From positions 124,001 through 188,000 of the forward strand of contig NZ_FOUZ01000006.1 in NCBI RefSeq assembly GCF_900115015.1: DNA of 64,000 nt. The letters are read 5' to 3'. Below the pieces are notes generated by a model that made no database searches, was not told the origin of the DNA, and worked only from the letters and a program-made list of their open reading frames with translations. Position 1 is the stretch's first letter. Each line of letters starts with the position of its first letter. This DNA comes from Algoriella xinjiangensis (GTDB taxonomy: Bacteria > Bacteroidota > Bacteroidia > Flavobacteriales > Weeksellaceae). The position numbers and the translations under genes were made by a program. Of the stretch, positions 17,642 to 26,311 are shown piece after piece.

Positions 17642-18208
17642 ATGTTAAATTTTAGAAAAGCAACAAAACAAGACGCTTCATCAGTTGCAAAATTAATGAT
17701 GTTGGCGATGGATAAAATCGTTTTTGATTTTATTGGAGAAAAAAATGATGAAAAAGGAACTCTATTTTTAGAAAATCTTATTCAACAAGAAAATAATCAA
17801 TATAGTTACCAAAACACAATTGTTGTAGAATATGACAATCAAATTGCGGGTTGCACAACTTTTTATGATGGTGTAAAGCTTGAAGAATTAAGAAAACCTG
17901 TTCTAGATATTTTAAAATCAAGTTATAATCAAGTTATAAATCCACAAGATGAAACGCAAGCGGGCGAAATTTATATTGATACAATTGCAGTATCTCCAGA
18001 TTTTCAAGGAAAAGGAATTGGTTCTAAAATTTTAGATTATTTGATTGAAGAAATCGCAATTAAGCAAAATAATGTATTGGGATTATTGGTCGATTTTGAC
18101 AATCCGAATGCAAAAAAATTATACGAAAGAAAAGGATTTAAAGTTGTTGGCGAAAAAATGTTAATGAACGAAAATCACGAACATATGCAATATCATCCTC
18201 AAAAATAG
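17642..18208 (+). CDS. GNAT-family N-acetyltransferase
   Basis: The product has 188 residues. Strand 1 begins directly (LNFRKATKQDASSVAKLM). The acetyl-CoA-binding motif A is IDTIAVSPDFQGKGIGSKIL (residues about 113-132, R/QxxGxG/A form), followed by motif B with DNPNAKKLYERKGFK. The acceptor substrate is not identifiable. The ATG abuts the T-run of the upstream gene's terminator, leaving no room for a separate promoter close by, so it may depend on read-through. A strong hairpin follows. Confidence 0.88.
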   Translation: MLNFRKATKQDASSVAKLMMLAMDKIVFDFIGEKNDEKGTLFLENLIQQENNQYSYQNTIVVEYDNQIAGCTTFYDGVKLEELRKPVLDILKSSYNQVINPQDETQAGEIYIDTIAVSPDFQGKGIGSKILDYLIEEIAIKQNNVLGLLVDFDNPNAKKLYERKGFKVVGEKMLMNENHEHMQYHPQK

Positions 18209-18214
18209 AAAAAC

Positions 18215-18244
18215 AAAAAAGAGCTTAATTAAGCTCTTTTTTTA
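18215..18244. terminator. Bidirectional terminator
   Basis: The palindrome AAAGAGCTTAATTAAGCTCTTT is flanked by A and T runs. It overlaps the last codons of the convergent gene ending at 18242. Confidence 0.85.
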
Positions 18245-19054
18245 TTTCATTACACCTATTTGTTTCAGTATTTTTTCTTCGTAAGGATCTATAGAAAATT
18301 GATCGAATTTCACAAAATCTTTTCCATCTTTTAAATAACCCAATTGATAATTTTGACGAATTACTGGTTGATTTTCATAACTTTCTAGAATTGGTAATTC
18401 AGAAATAGCTTCTAAAATCAACTCATTTTGAGTAGAAATCAATCCAAAATGCATCAAATTATTATCTTTTGACAAGAAATAAGGAAAATAAGCTAATATA
18501 TCTGGACGTTCTACTTTATTAGTTGTTGCTTGTCCAAATGTTGCAAAATTTTGGTCAACTGGTGTTAAATATTCATATTGATAATCAATTAATAATTGAT
18601 TCTTTTTATCAATCATTCCCCATTTTCCGTTTTGCTCTACTCCTGCCAAACCAGCTTTAAAATCGGTACAACCATCATACAAAAACGGAATAACAACTTG
18701 ATTTATCAAATCTATAAAACCCCATTTCCCATCTTTTTTAACTGCACAAACGTTCTCAATAAAATCACTTGTTAAGTCATAATCAAAAGGAATTAAAATT
18801 TGATTAGATTTTGTCACAAAACCCCATTTATCATTTTGCTGCGCACTATATGCATTTACAGTTGTTAAAACCAATTTTTGATAATCAAACGGAATAATTA
18901 CATTTCCTTCCTTATCAATAAGTCCGAATTTATCTTCTATCGAAATTGGCGCTAAACCATTACGATCAAAAACTGTTAAATCCTCAAAAGTTGTTGTTTC
19001 TTTATGAACAAAACTATCAAATTGGTCGGTATCTTTTGGTGCTATTTTCTTCAT
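18242..19054 (-). CDS. WG-repeat protein
   Basis: The product has 270 residues and no signal peptide. It has at least four WG beta-repeats of about 25 residues, each with a KxGxIDKxGxxVIPFxYD-like core: FGLIDKEGNVIIPFDYQ, WGFVTKSNQILIPFDYD, WGFIDLINQVVIPFLYD and WGMIDKKNQLLIDYQYE. These repeats form a solenoid-like beta structure of unknown function. The C-terminal 100 residues lack the repeat. The gene is monocistronic and has no enzymatic motif. Confidence 0.88.
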   Translation of the reverse strand: MKKIAPKDTDQFDSFVHKETTTFEDLTVFDRNGLAPISIEDKFGLIDKEGNVIIPFDYQKLVLTTVNAYSAQQNDKWGFVTKSNQILIPFDYDLTSDFIENVCAVKKDGKWGFIDLINQVVIPFLYDGCTDFKAGLAGVEQNGKWGMIDKKNQLLIDYQYEYLTPVDQNFATFGQATTNKVERPDILAYFPYFLSKDNNLMHFGLISTQNELILEAISELPILESYENQPVIRQNYQLGYLKDGKDFVKFDQFSIDPYEEKILKQIGVMK

Positions 19055-19155
19055 CTTTCTCTAACTATTTGCAAAGCTAGTTAAACGTCACGAAAATTGA
19101 GAAAGATTTTTTTATAAAATAACCGTTTGTAATCGTCTTTTGAAATAATAATTCT

Positions 19156-19163
19156 TATTTTTG
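19156..19163 (+). promoter_or_regulatory. Candidate -7 box TATTTTTG
   Basis: TATTTTTG matches TAnnTTTG 25 bp before the ATG at 19189. The nearest TTG boxes are at 13 and 26 bp, outside the preferred spacing. Confidence 0.35.
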
Positions 19164-19188
19164 TTGAATAACGCTTAAAGTACAACCT

Positions 19189-20199
19189 ATGAATATTTTT
19201 ACTAAACTGTTTTTTACTGCAAGTCTTATCACAAGTAGTTACGTTGCAGCTCAACAAGATAGTATAAACATTATTGATTTGCCAACGACAATAAACAAAG
19301 ATTACGCTTTTGATGGTCTTTGGAGAATTTCGAATGATGGTAATACGTCTAACTACAAAATTTCTGGTGGAAAGTTAACCAACTACACATCAAAAACAAG
19401 TGATGGTCTTTATTTAGACTTATACTTTGTTCCTTCAACATCTACAGTAAATCTGTATAATTTACCTAATAAAATTAATGCGACAGCAGAATTAGGAAGC
19501 TTAGAAGGAAATGGTACAAGTTTTAATAATGTAATTATTACATTCAAAAATTCGGATATTAATGCCTTGAGTCAAGGAAATTATACGCCAATTTTATTAT
19601 TAAAAGAAAAAAGCTCGGGCTCAATTGTTAATTATAAAATTTTAAGTAATAAGATTTCATTAGAATCAAATGAAATTTTTATTGATAAAAAAATTGCACT
19701 TGATCCTTTCCCTATTACTCAAAAAGAACCAGAAAAAACATTAGTTTCTTCTGAACCTTTAGATGATTCTTTATCTAATATTTACACGCCAGTTGGTAGT
19801 AGTTTAGATATAGAACATGCAAATCAAAAGTTAAGATTAGTTGGGGTTTGGCAATTAGAAATTGATTTTCAGACTTTATTAGTTAAAATTGATGGAATAA
19901 ATAATGCGATTCAGAATTTAGATTCAAAATCAACAAAGAAATTAAAATTATTAGTTTATTTTTCTAATGAACCGATAAAAGATAATAATGAAGTTAGTGG
20001 TTATGAGTTATTGAATATTGATGTTTTATCAATTTCTGGAAATACAAAAATAGAAAAACCAGTTTTTACGTCTAATATTACAAAGTTAATTCCTGTTGGA
20101 GAATATTATCCAATTTTAGTTTTAACAGAACAAAATGACGAAGGAAAATACATCATCAAATCTACATTAAGTTTAGGTGATAAATACGCTTGGAAGTAA
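19189..20199 (+). CDS. Secreted protein with two divergent internal repeats
   Basis: The product has 336 residues with a signal peptide ending near YVAAQ. Two halves resemble each other. Repeat 1 (about 45-165) has FDGLWRISND, LYLDLYFVPS, a GSLEG segment, SQGNYTPILLLKEK and NYKILSNKISL. Repeat 2 (about 215-330) has LVGVWQLEID, KLKLLVYFSN, a SISG segment, PVGEYYPILVLTEQ and YIIKSTLSL. The shared ends G-x-Y-x-P-I-L-x-L indicate a duplicated beta-sandwich-like domain. A Pro/Ser/Glu linker joins them. I do not recognise the family. It is a single gene with a shared terminator. Confidence 0.78.
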   Translation: MNIFTKLFFTASLITSSYVAAQQDSINIIDLPTTINKDYAFDGLWRISNDGNTSNYKISGGKLTNYTSKTSDGLYLDLYFVPSTSTVNLYNLPNKINATAELGSLEGNGTSFNNVIITFKNSDINALSQGNYTPILLLKEKSSGSIVNYKILSNKISLESNEIFIDKKIALDPFPITQKEPEKTLVSSEPLDDSLSNIYTPVGSSLDIEHANQKLRLVGVWQLEIDFQTLLVKIDGINNAIQNLDSKSTKKLKLLVYFSNEPIKDNNEVSGYELLNIDVLSISGNTKIEKPVFTSNITKLIPVGEYYPILVLTEQNDEGKYIIKSTLSLGDKYAWK

Positions 20200-20217
20200 G
20201 ATTATCTTATAAATAAT

Positions 20218-20250
20218 AAAAAAGGAACTGATTATTCAGTTCCTTTTTTT
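20218..20250. terminator. Bidirectional terminator overlapping a gene end
   Basis: The stem AAAGGAACTGA / TCAGTTCCTTT with a 4-nt loop is followed by a T-run. It covers the last codons and stop of the convergent DUF3810 gene. Confidence 0.85.
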
Positions 20251-21320
20251 GTTTGGTGCAAATAATAAATTAACTCTACATATTTGCTATAACTTATTGT
20301 GCCCTCTTGGTCATTTGCTTTTAAAAACTGATTATTTAATTCGCTAAAAGTATCACTTGTTTTTCCCTCATATTTAGCATAATAATCTATCTCCGCTTTT
20401 CTATCTGCAACAATATTTGGATGCATATTATCCAATTCCATTTTCACAAAATAAGGGTCAGATTTATAAATTGCGCCCAATAAAGAATAAACACTTTTAT
20501 AATAAACTGCGTAATTTATTTCAGGATTTTTAGATTTAGAACCTAAATAATAAGCCAAAAAATTTGCTTCACTTTCTGATGCGAAACCCATTTGATGTCC
20601 ATATTCGTGAAACATTGTAGACGGTTGTTTTAGATTTGTATTGTATCGATTTAGATTCGCTTCTACAGAAAATGGATTGTAATATCCTAAAATTCCTAAA
20701 TAATTTTGCATCATCGAAATGTTGGATAATTTATAATGAGCATGCTCTAGAAAACGATAATTTTTTAACCAATTCAATTCTTTTAAATGAACTTGTAATT
20801 TGAAAAACTCTGCATTATAATCATTCAAAGTTGATTCAAATTGAATCGTTTTTTTACCTGAATGTTTTATTAAATTTCTAGAATAAATTGCTTTGTTTAA
20901 CTCTTCACAATAAATTGTTTTCAGAATTTTTGGATCAATTTTAATCTCTTTGGAATCAAATGTTAACGTTTCTTTCTTATACATAATTCCCCAAGCAAAC
21001 ATGTAAACAAAGTAAATTACATTTACAAAAATCAAAATTTGAGTAAGTAATTGAGGTAATTTTTCTCTTTTTTTGAATGATATTTTTATCAATCTCACTA
21101 AAAAATAAATACCAATAAAAGCCAAAAACAAATAGAAAAGTTCGCCTACAGGAAAAGAAATTGCATTTGTGATTCTGGCAATAAAACCTGAAATTGGAAA
21201 AGTTATGTGATGAATGATAAAATCGTTTACTTGCTGAAACGAAAATAAAATTGAATAAATTATAATTTGAACTATAAAAATACTTAAAACAACAACTGTT
21301 TTACTCCACTTCTTTTGCAT
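20232..21320 (-). CDS. DUF3810 membrane zinc-metalloprotease-like protein
   Basis: The product has 362 residues from the ATG at 21320. About three N-terminal transmembrane helices (12-30, 55-80, 98-118) are followed by a periplasmic or cytoplasmic domain with the zincin motif MFHEYGHQMGFASESEANF: HExxH, with a downstream Glu in SEAN. That matches the DUF3810 family, whose members are presumed membrane-bound metallopeptidases without known substrate. The longer ORF start at 21344 would add MLVMLQIN. The ATG at 21320 overlaps the upstream transporter by 20 nt, and both genes are on the minus strand, so they are probably coupled. Confidence 0.85.
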   Translation of the reverse strand: MQKKWSKTVVVLSIFIVQIIIYSILFSFQQVNDFIIHHITFPISGFIARITNAISFPVGELFYLFLAFIGIYFLVRLIKISFKKREKLPQLLTQILIFVNVIYFVYMFAWGIMYKKETLTFDSKEIKIDPKILKTIYCEELNKAIYSRNLIKHSGKKTIQFESTLNDYNAEFFKLQVHLKELNWLKNYRFLEHAHYKLSNISMMQNYLGILGYYNPFSVEANLNRYNTNLKQPSTMFHEYGHQMGFASESEANFLAYYLGSKSKNPEINYAVYYKSVYSLLGAIYKSDPYFVKMELDNMHPNIVADRKAEIDYYAKYEGKTSDTFSELNNQFLKANDQEGTISYSKYVELIYYLHQTKKGTE

Positions 21321-22275
21321 ATTGATTTGCAACATAACTAACATAAATTAACTGAAACGTGTGATATAACATAATTGGAATTAAATAAATTCCGATATCA
21401 CCCGAAAAAAGTACAGCTGCAATAACCGAACCATGAACCAATGATTTTTTTGTAGAACAAAACTGAATTGTAATATCATCTTCTCGGTTAAAATTCATTT
21501 TAATTGCAATCCATTTTGAGAAATTAAAGACCACAAAAAACAAAATAATAACGATAAATAAAACAATAAGTAAAGGATAAACGCCTATTTTGGTAAATAA
21601 TCCGTCCAAAAAAGTGTGACTAAAACTATTGTAAACAATCAGAATAATTGTGAGTTTATCTAAATTAGAGAATTGTTTTTTGTATTTATTGTAGAAATTT
21701 CCTAAAAATGGTTGCGCAAAAGCACCTAAAATTACGGGTAAAATAATCTTTAAAATTAAATCTAAAAAAGTCGCCATCAAGTTGAAATCGCCTCCATTTT
21801 TAGATAAAAATAAACTCATCCACAAAGGTGTTACAATAATGCCTATTAAGCCCGAAATACTTGCATTAAAAATGGCACTTGGTATGTTTCCTTTTGCAAT
21901 AGAAACCATAACAACCGACGAAGAAACTGTACTTGGTAAAGCTGCTAAATAAAAAACCGCAACAAATAAAGTGAAATATGCAGCGTCTAATTTTACGATT
22001 GGATAGCCTAATAAAACCAATAACGGAAATAAAATAAATGTGATTGATTGAATTAAAACATGCATTCGCCAATTTGCTAAATCTTTAAAAACATCTTTCC
22101 AATTTAATTTTAATCCATAAAAGAAAAAGACTAAAATTATACCAATATCTATAATTGTATTTAGGTTAAACGAGTCATAATTCCATAAACTAACTGCAGG
22201 AAAAAAGTACGCAATAAGAATTGCGACAAACAACGAAATGATAAATGGATCGGGTAAATTTTTCAGAAATCTCAA
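21301..22275 (-). CDS. Bile acid:sodium symporter family transporter (SLC10A7/YfeH-like)
   Basis: The product has 324 residues and about ten hydrophobic helices. The N-terminal FLKNLPDPFIISLFVAILIAY-type start (residues 3-23), the GIILVFFFYGLKLNWKD block and the central AALPSTVSSSVVMVSIAKGN motif match the SBF-like family related to SLC10A7. The STVSSSVV crossover is the expected sodium/substrate site. The substrate is unknown. It overlaps the DUF3810 gene downstream by 20 nt. Confidence 0.85.
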   Translation of the reverse strand: MRFLKNLPDPFIISLFVAILIAYFFPAVSLWNYDSFNLNTIIDIGIILVFFFYGLKLNWKDVFKDLANWRMHVLIQSITFILFPLLVLLGYPIVKLDAAYFTLFVAVFYLAALPSTVSSSVVMVSIAKGNIPSAIFNASISGLIGIIVTPLWMSLFLSKNGGDFNLMATFLDLILKIILPVILGAFAQPFLGNFYNKYKKQFSNLDKLTIILIVYNSFSHTFLDGLFTKIGVYPLLIVLFIVIILFFVVFNFSKWIAIKMNFNREDDITIQFCSTKKSLVHGSVIAAVLFSGDIGIYLIPIMLYHTFQLIYVSYVANQYAKEVE

Positions 22276-22412
22276 AATTCAATATATTTTAAACAAAAAT
22301 AATAAAACCATTTGATAGAAAAATTTTAGAACACTAATAATTTGATTACTAGCTAATAAATCGTGGTTAAATAATTGTTATTAATTTTATTAGGTTAAAA
22401 TGTTTTTATTAT

Positions 22413-22420
22413 TATATTTG
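22413..22420 (+). promoter_or_regulatory. Candidate -7 box TATATTTG
   Basis: TATATTTG is an exact TAnnTTTG match 25 bp before the ATG at 22446. No well-spaced -33 TTG was found. Confidence 0.35.
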
Positions 22421-22445
22421 TCCTAACAAACCTAAATCTAATCTT

Positions 22446-22784
22446 ATGAATACATGCCTACAATGCAACCAAACATTGTTTGGTCGTAAAGACAAAAAAT
22501 TTTGTAACGATTTCTGTCGAAATTCGTACAATAATAATCTTAACAGAGATAAAGTAGAAATCGTTCGAAATGTCAACAATCGATTAAGAAGAAATAATCG
22601 TATCTTAAAAACTTTATTGGAAGAAAGTGCGCGTTCGGTTTCTAAACTAGAACTTAATTTGCGTAACTTTGATTTTAAGTATATTACAAATGTGAGTGAT
22701 ACAAAACATGGTACAATTTTTTATGTGTATGATGTTGGATATCAGAAATTAGACGACGAAAATTATTTATTATTTCAGGAATAA
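22446..22784 (+). CDS. Small zinc-ribbon protein
   Basis: The product has 112 residues. Four cysteines at the N-terminus are arranged CLQCNQTLFGRKDKKFCNDFC (C4, C7, C21, C25 by count), giving a CxxC-x13-CxxxC zinc-binding knuckle like those in small Bacteroidota zinc-ribbon proteins. A basic, Asn/Arg-rich helix (about 30-60) follows, then a short beta-rich tail. This could be nucleic-acid binding; inference only. The family is conserved but uncharacterised as far as I recognise. Confidence 0.75.
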   Translation: MNTCLQCNQTLFGRKDKKFCNDFCRNSYNNNLNRDKVEIVRNVNNRLRRNNRILKTLLEESARSVSKLELNLRNFDFKYITNVSDTKHGTIFYVYDVGYQKLDDENYLLFQE

Positions 22785-22825
22785 ATTTTTATTTTTTTAT
22801 TGAATAAAGCGTGTTAACTTAGTTA

Positions 22826-23197
22826 ATGCGCTTTTATATTTTAGCTTCAATTATAAATATAAATCTCAAATTTCTAATAGACGAAAATATTCAAAATTAC
22901 AGACAACCAATGGTTACCTCAATTGGTATTATACTTGGTTTTGTACTTGGCTTTACGGGAAAATGGGCTACAGAACCTATAACAGAAACACAAATAAGCG
23001 ACTATTTTGTAAGTATAGGTTTGCTTACAAGTATAATATTACTAATTATTGCACTTTATAGAATTTTAAATAATAACTATCCTAAAGATAATACCGCTAA
23101 ATATTATCAAAAGACATTAAAAATATTCATTATTGGTATTTCCTCTGCTTTTATTGGTATTATCATTTCTATATTTCAAACAATTTTAAATCATTAA
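22826..23197 (+). CDS. Small membrane protein with three helices
   Basis: The product has 123 residues. Hydrophobic segments lie near 30-45 (SIGIILGFVLGFTGKWA), 63-82 and 98-118. No conserved domain is recognised. The start is uncertain: ATG at 22826 gives the length stated, and an internal ATG at 22910 would begin just before the first transmembrane helix. It ends 3 bp before the agmatine deiminase-like gene, so the two are probably co-transcribed and it may serve that protein in the envelope. Confidence 0.65.
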   Translation: MRFYILASIININLKFLIDENIQNYRQPMVTSIGIILGFVLGFTGKWATEPITETQISDYFVSIGLLTSIILLIIALYRILNNNYPKDNTAKYYQKTLKIFIIGISSAFIGIIISIFQTILNH

Positions 23198-23200
23198 CCT

Positions 23201-24340
23201 ATGAATAAAATCCTATTAATAACTATGACAGTTATAAGTTTTTGTAGTTCGTGTAATAAAGAAGACGATCAAAATCCTTCAAAAGAAAAAATTCTTTATA
23301 CCATGCCAGAAGAAAGTGAAATGCACGAAGGAACTTGGCTACAATGGCCTCACCAATATCAATATGGATTAGAATATCGAAATAGTTTGGATCCAACTTG
23401 GATTGCAATGACAAAGGAATTAGTAAGTGGCGAAAAAGTACACATCATTGCATATAATCAAACCGAAAAAGATAGAATTATTTCTCTTTTAGAAAATGCA
23501 AATGTATCGTTAACTAATATAGATTTTAAAATTTATAAAACAGATGATGTTTGGGTAAGAGATAACGGGCCAATATATGTGAGAGATGAAAAAGGTAATT
23601 TAGTTATTGAAGATTGGGGATTTAATGGATGGGGTGAAAAAATAGATGAAGAATCTGGAGAACCAATAGAATTTGATAATTGTGATATAATTCCTCAAAA
23701 AATTGCCAAGGATCAAGGAAAAACATTAATAAACCTAACTAATGAAATGGTAAATGAAGGTGGAAGTGTAGAAATTGATGGTAACGGAACATTAATGGCC
23801 TGTAAAAGCTCTATCCTTAATAATAACAGAAATCCTGGAATGACATTAGCTGAAGCTGAAAGTATATTTACAAAATATCTTGGAGCAACTAATTTTATTT
23901 GGTTGGATGGTCAACCTGGTCTTGAGCTTACCGATCAACATATTGATGGATTTGCAAGATTTGGAAATTCGTCAACTATTGTAACAATGGATCAAAAAGA
24001 TTTATTGGCTTTTGATGTAAAACAAAATGATATAAATAGCCTATATGCTGCTAAAAATAAAAGTGGTACACCTTATTCGTTTTTAAAAGTTCCATTAACT
24101 CAAAAAAATGTAGTAACAACTAACGGAACAAATTTAGGTTACAAAGGTTCTTATGTTAACTATTATATCGCAAACAATAAAATTTTAGTACCAAATTATA
24201 ATGATCCTAATGATATTGTTGCAAACACAATAATTCAGAGCCTTTATCCTACAAGAACTGTTGTGGGAATTGATGTAAGAAATTTATATCAAAATGGAGG
24301 AATGGTACATTGTGTAACACAGCAACAACCTGCAAAATAA
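23201..24340 (+). CDS. Lipoprotein agmatine deiminase / peptidylarginine deiminase family protein
   Basis: The product has 379 residues. The first 20 form a lipoprotein signal with a CSSC lipobox and NKED after it. The rest is the PAD_porph guanidine-modifying fold: DDVWVRDNGPIYVRD (Asp/Arg/Asn substrate contacts), NEGGSVEIDGNGTLMA, DQHIDGFARF with the catalytic His, and C-terminal GGMVHCVTQQQP with catalytic Cys371. Enzymes of this fold hydrolyse agmatine to N-carbamoylputrescine or citrullinate arginine. Classical agmatine deiminases are cytoplasmic, so an exported, lipid-anchored copy is unusual. No carbamoylputrescine amidase gene lies beside it. Confidence 0.9.
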   Translation: MNKILLITMTVISFCSSCNKEDDQNPSKEKILYTMPEESEMHEGTWLQWPHQYQYGLEYRNSLDPTWIAMTKELVSGEKVHIIAYNQTEKDRIISLLENANVSLTNIDFKIYKTDDVWVRDNGPIYVRDEKGNLVIEDWGFNGWGEKIDEESGEPIEFDNCDIIPQKIAKDQGKTLINLTNEMVNEGGSVEIDGNGTLMACKSSILNNNRNPGMTLAEAESIFTKYLGATNFIWLDGQPGLELTDQHIDGFARFGNSSTIVTMDQKDLLAFDVKQNDINSLYAAKNKSGTPYSFLKVPLTQKNVVTTNGTNLGYKGSYVNYYIANNKILVPNYNDPNDIVANTIIQSLYPTRTVVGIDVRNLYQNGGMVHCVTQQQPAK

Positions 24341-24344
24341 ATAT

Positions 24345-24376
24345 AAAAAAACCATCTCAATTGAGATGGTTTTTGT
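24345..24376. terminator. Bidirectional terminator
   Basis: The palindrome AACCATCTCAATTGAGATGGTT is flanked by A and T runs between convergent genes. Confidence 0.85.
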
Positions 24377-24669
24377 TAGATTTTATTCTTTCTAAAAATA
24401 TAAATGAGATAACTTCCTATAATTAAAACAACCGAAGCTCCTATTAACCAAAATATACGGTATAATTTTAAAGGTTGTTCTATTAGTTGGATTTCAGATT
24501 TATAATGATCTATTAATCCCGAACTAGGGTTAATTTCTATTAATTTTTTTAATTCTATAATTTGCAATGCGCTAATACTTCTGTAACTAAAAAAAATATT
24601 TACAGAGATTATTAGTAACAATACAAACATTACAACTAAAGTAATCTGAATTTTAGTTAATCTATTCAT
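24376..24669 (-). CDS. Small two-helix membrane protein
   Basis: The product has 97 residues with two transmembrane segments (about 8-28 and 72-92) and a soluble loop of about 40 residues between them. The C-terminus is basic (FRKNKI). No domain is recognised. It lies downstream of the sugar permease but is separated from it by a terminator hairpin, so it is probably transcribed on its own or by read-through. Confidence 0.6.
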   Translation of the reverse strand: MNRLTKIQITLVVMFVLLLIISVNIFFSYRSISALQIIELKKLIEINPSSGLIDHYKSEIQLIEQPLKLYRIFWLIGASVVLIIGSYLIYIFRKNKI

Positions 24670-24684
24670 TTTTTATAAACTTAT

Positions 24685-24716
24685 AAAAAAGCCTAATCGT
24701 ACGATTAAGCTTTTTA
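24685..24716 (-). terminator. Terminator of the FHS permease gene
   Basis: The stem AAAAAGCcTAATCGT / ACGATTAaGCTTTTT has one mismatch and lies directly after the stop at 24725 on the minus strand. Confidence 0.75.
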
Positions 24717-24724
24717 TTTATTAT

Positions 24725-26167
24725 TTAATGTCCTCCTTCTGATTTTACATTACTCAAGCTGATTCCTTGTTTTTTTAATAAAACTGGAGATATTAATGCA
24801 TAAAATACTAAATATGCAAAACAGATTACACCTGCTATATAACTAAAGTGGATAGATGTTTTATCAGCTAAAATTCCTTGTAAATAACTCACAATTCCTC
24901 CTCCCATAATCATCATAATCAAAAAGCTACTTCCTTGAGATGTATTTTTCCCTAATCCATTTATTGCTAAGGCAAATATACAAGGCCATAGTGTACTACA
25001 AAATAAACCAACACTTGTTATCGCATAAACACTAACTAATCCGCTAGTATTCATACCAATCAATAAAGCTATAATTCCAATTACCGAGAATGTTAATATC
25101 ATTCGAGCAGGATTTCCTTTGGTAGAAATATCTGCTAAGATTAAAACTAAAATAATTATCGCATAAAAATAGAATGGTTGAAGTTCATGACCAGCAATTA
25201 AATTTACCAATAAGAAAACACCAAAAGCTAAATATGGTGCAACAAATTTTAAAATCATTGTTTTAGATTTGTCTAAACCAAAAGCTTCGGCAGCACCACC
25301 CCAACGCCCAATCATCATACTTGCCCAATAAAGAGAAACGTATGGTGCAACTTGCGCAATTGTAAAACCTAACTCTTTTTCCATATAATCTGGTAGATTA
25401 CTTGCTGTAGATACTTCTACACCTACATATAAAAAAATAGCAATCATTCCTAAAACCAACTGTGGATATTTTAGTGCCGAAGATCTATCTTTATTATTTG
25501 CAGCAGATTCCTCCGTTTCTTCTTCTTGATCTGGATGACTAGGTAATGAAGAGAATTTTAAGAAAATAGCAACTATCAAAAATGCTAATCCCAAGCATAA
25601 ATATGGAATTTTCACACTCTCAATACTCAATTCTGTATTTCCATCAGATGCGCTTCCAAAAATTGCATACGCTACGATTAAAGGTCCTATTGTAGTTCCT
25701 AAATTATTAATTCCGCCAGCTAATGTTAATCGCTGCGATCCTGTATTTGGATTTCCTAATGCGATAGCTAATGGATTAGCAACGGTTTGTTGTAACGAAA
25801 ATCCTAAAGCAACTGTAAATAATCCGGAAAGCATCAATGGATATGATTCCAAATTAGCAGCTGGAATAAACAATAATGTTCCTAAAGCTGAGATTAATAG
25901 TCCTAAAGATAAACTATTTTTATAGCCGATTTTATTGATTAAATCTTTCCCCATAATCATCGAAATAATCATGTAAATGACAGAACCTACTGTGTAAGCA
26001 ATATAAAAAGCTAATGATACAAATTGACTTTGTCCTTGCGATAAATCAAATGCTTTTTTAAATACTGGGATCAAAATATCATTACTCGCCGCTACGAATC
26101 CCCAAAAGAAAAAAACCGTAACTAAAGGAATAAATTGTCCCCAATTTGTTTTTTGTGATTGACTCAT
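24725..26167 (-). CDS. FHS-family MFS sugar permease
   Basis: The product has 480 residues and twelve predicted transmembrane helices. The opening TNWGQFIPLVTVFFFWGFV and the following SNDILIPVFKKAFDLS are diagnostic of the fucose-galactose-glucose:H+ symporter family (FucP/GluP). GSQRLTLAGGINNLGTTIGP and the QQTVANPLAIALGNP block are also typical. A His/Asp-rich loop of about 25 residues (220-245) sits mid-protein. Its place at the end of the glycan locus suggests it imports the glucose released by GH3/GH30; the exact sugar is inference. Confidence 0.9.
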   Translation of the reverse strand: MSQSQKTNWGQFIPLVTVFFFWGFVAASNDILIPVFKKAFDLSQGQSQFVSLAFYIAYTVGSVIYMIISMIMGKDLINKIGYKNSLSLGLLISALGTLLFIPAANLESYPLMLSGLFTVALGFSLQQTVANPLAIALGNPNTGSQRLTLAGGINNLGTTIGPLIVAYAIFGSASDGNTELSIESVKIPYLCLGLAFLIVAIFLKFSSLPSHPDQEEETEESAANNKDRSSALKYPQLVLGMIAIFLYVGVEVSTASNLPDYMEKELGFTIAQVAPYVSLYWASMMIGRWGGAAEAFGLDKSKTMILKFVAPYLAFGVFLLVNLIAGHELQPFYFYAIIILVLILADISTKGNPARMILTFSVIGIIALLIGMNTSGLVSVYAITSVGLFCSTLWPCIFALAINGLGKNTSQGSSFLIMMIMGGGIVSYLQGILADKTSIHFSYIAGVICFAYLVFYALISPVLLKKQGISLSNVKSEGGH

Positions 26168-26215
26168 GTGTTTGTTATAAAATGTTTTAATTGTTTTGCT
26201 AATTTAATTAGTAAC

Positions 26216-26267
26216 TAGCCTATAAATATATGTTAATTATATTGTAAAATACAACAGTTTTAGGCTA
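26216..26267. promoter_or_regulatory. Nested inverted repeats upstream of the permease gene
   Basis: TAGCCTA (26216-26222) is inverted as TAGGCTA (26261-26267), and between them TTGTA-AAA-TACAA (26242-26254) is a second dyad. The set lies 49-100 bp upstream of the permease ATG. No TAnnTTTG box was found on the minus strand here. It could be an operator or an mRNA structure. Confidence 0.4.
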
Positions 26268-26311
26268 TAAAGTAAAGAATATATAACGTTTATAATCATA
26301 TTTCAGTACTT

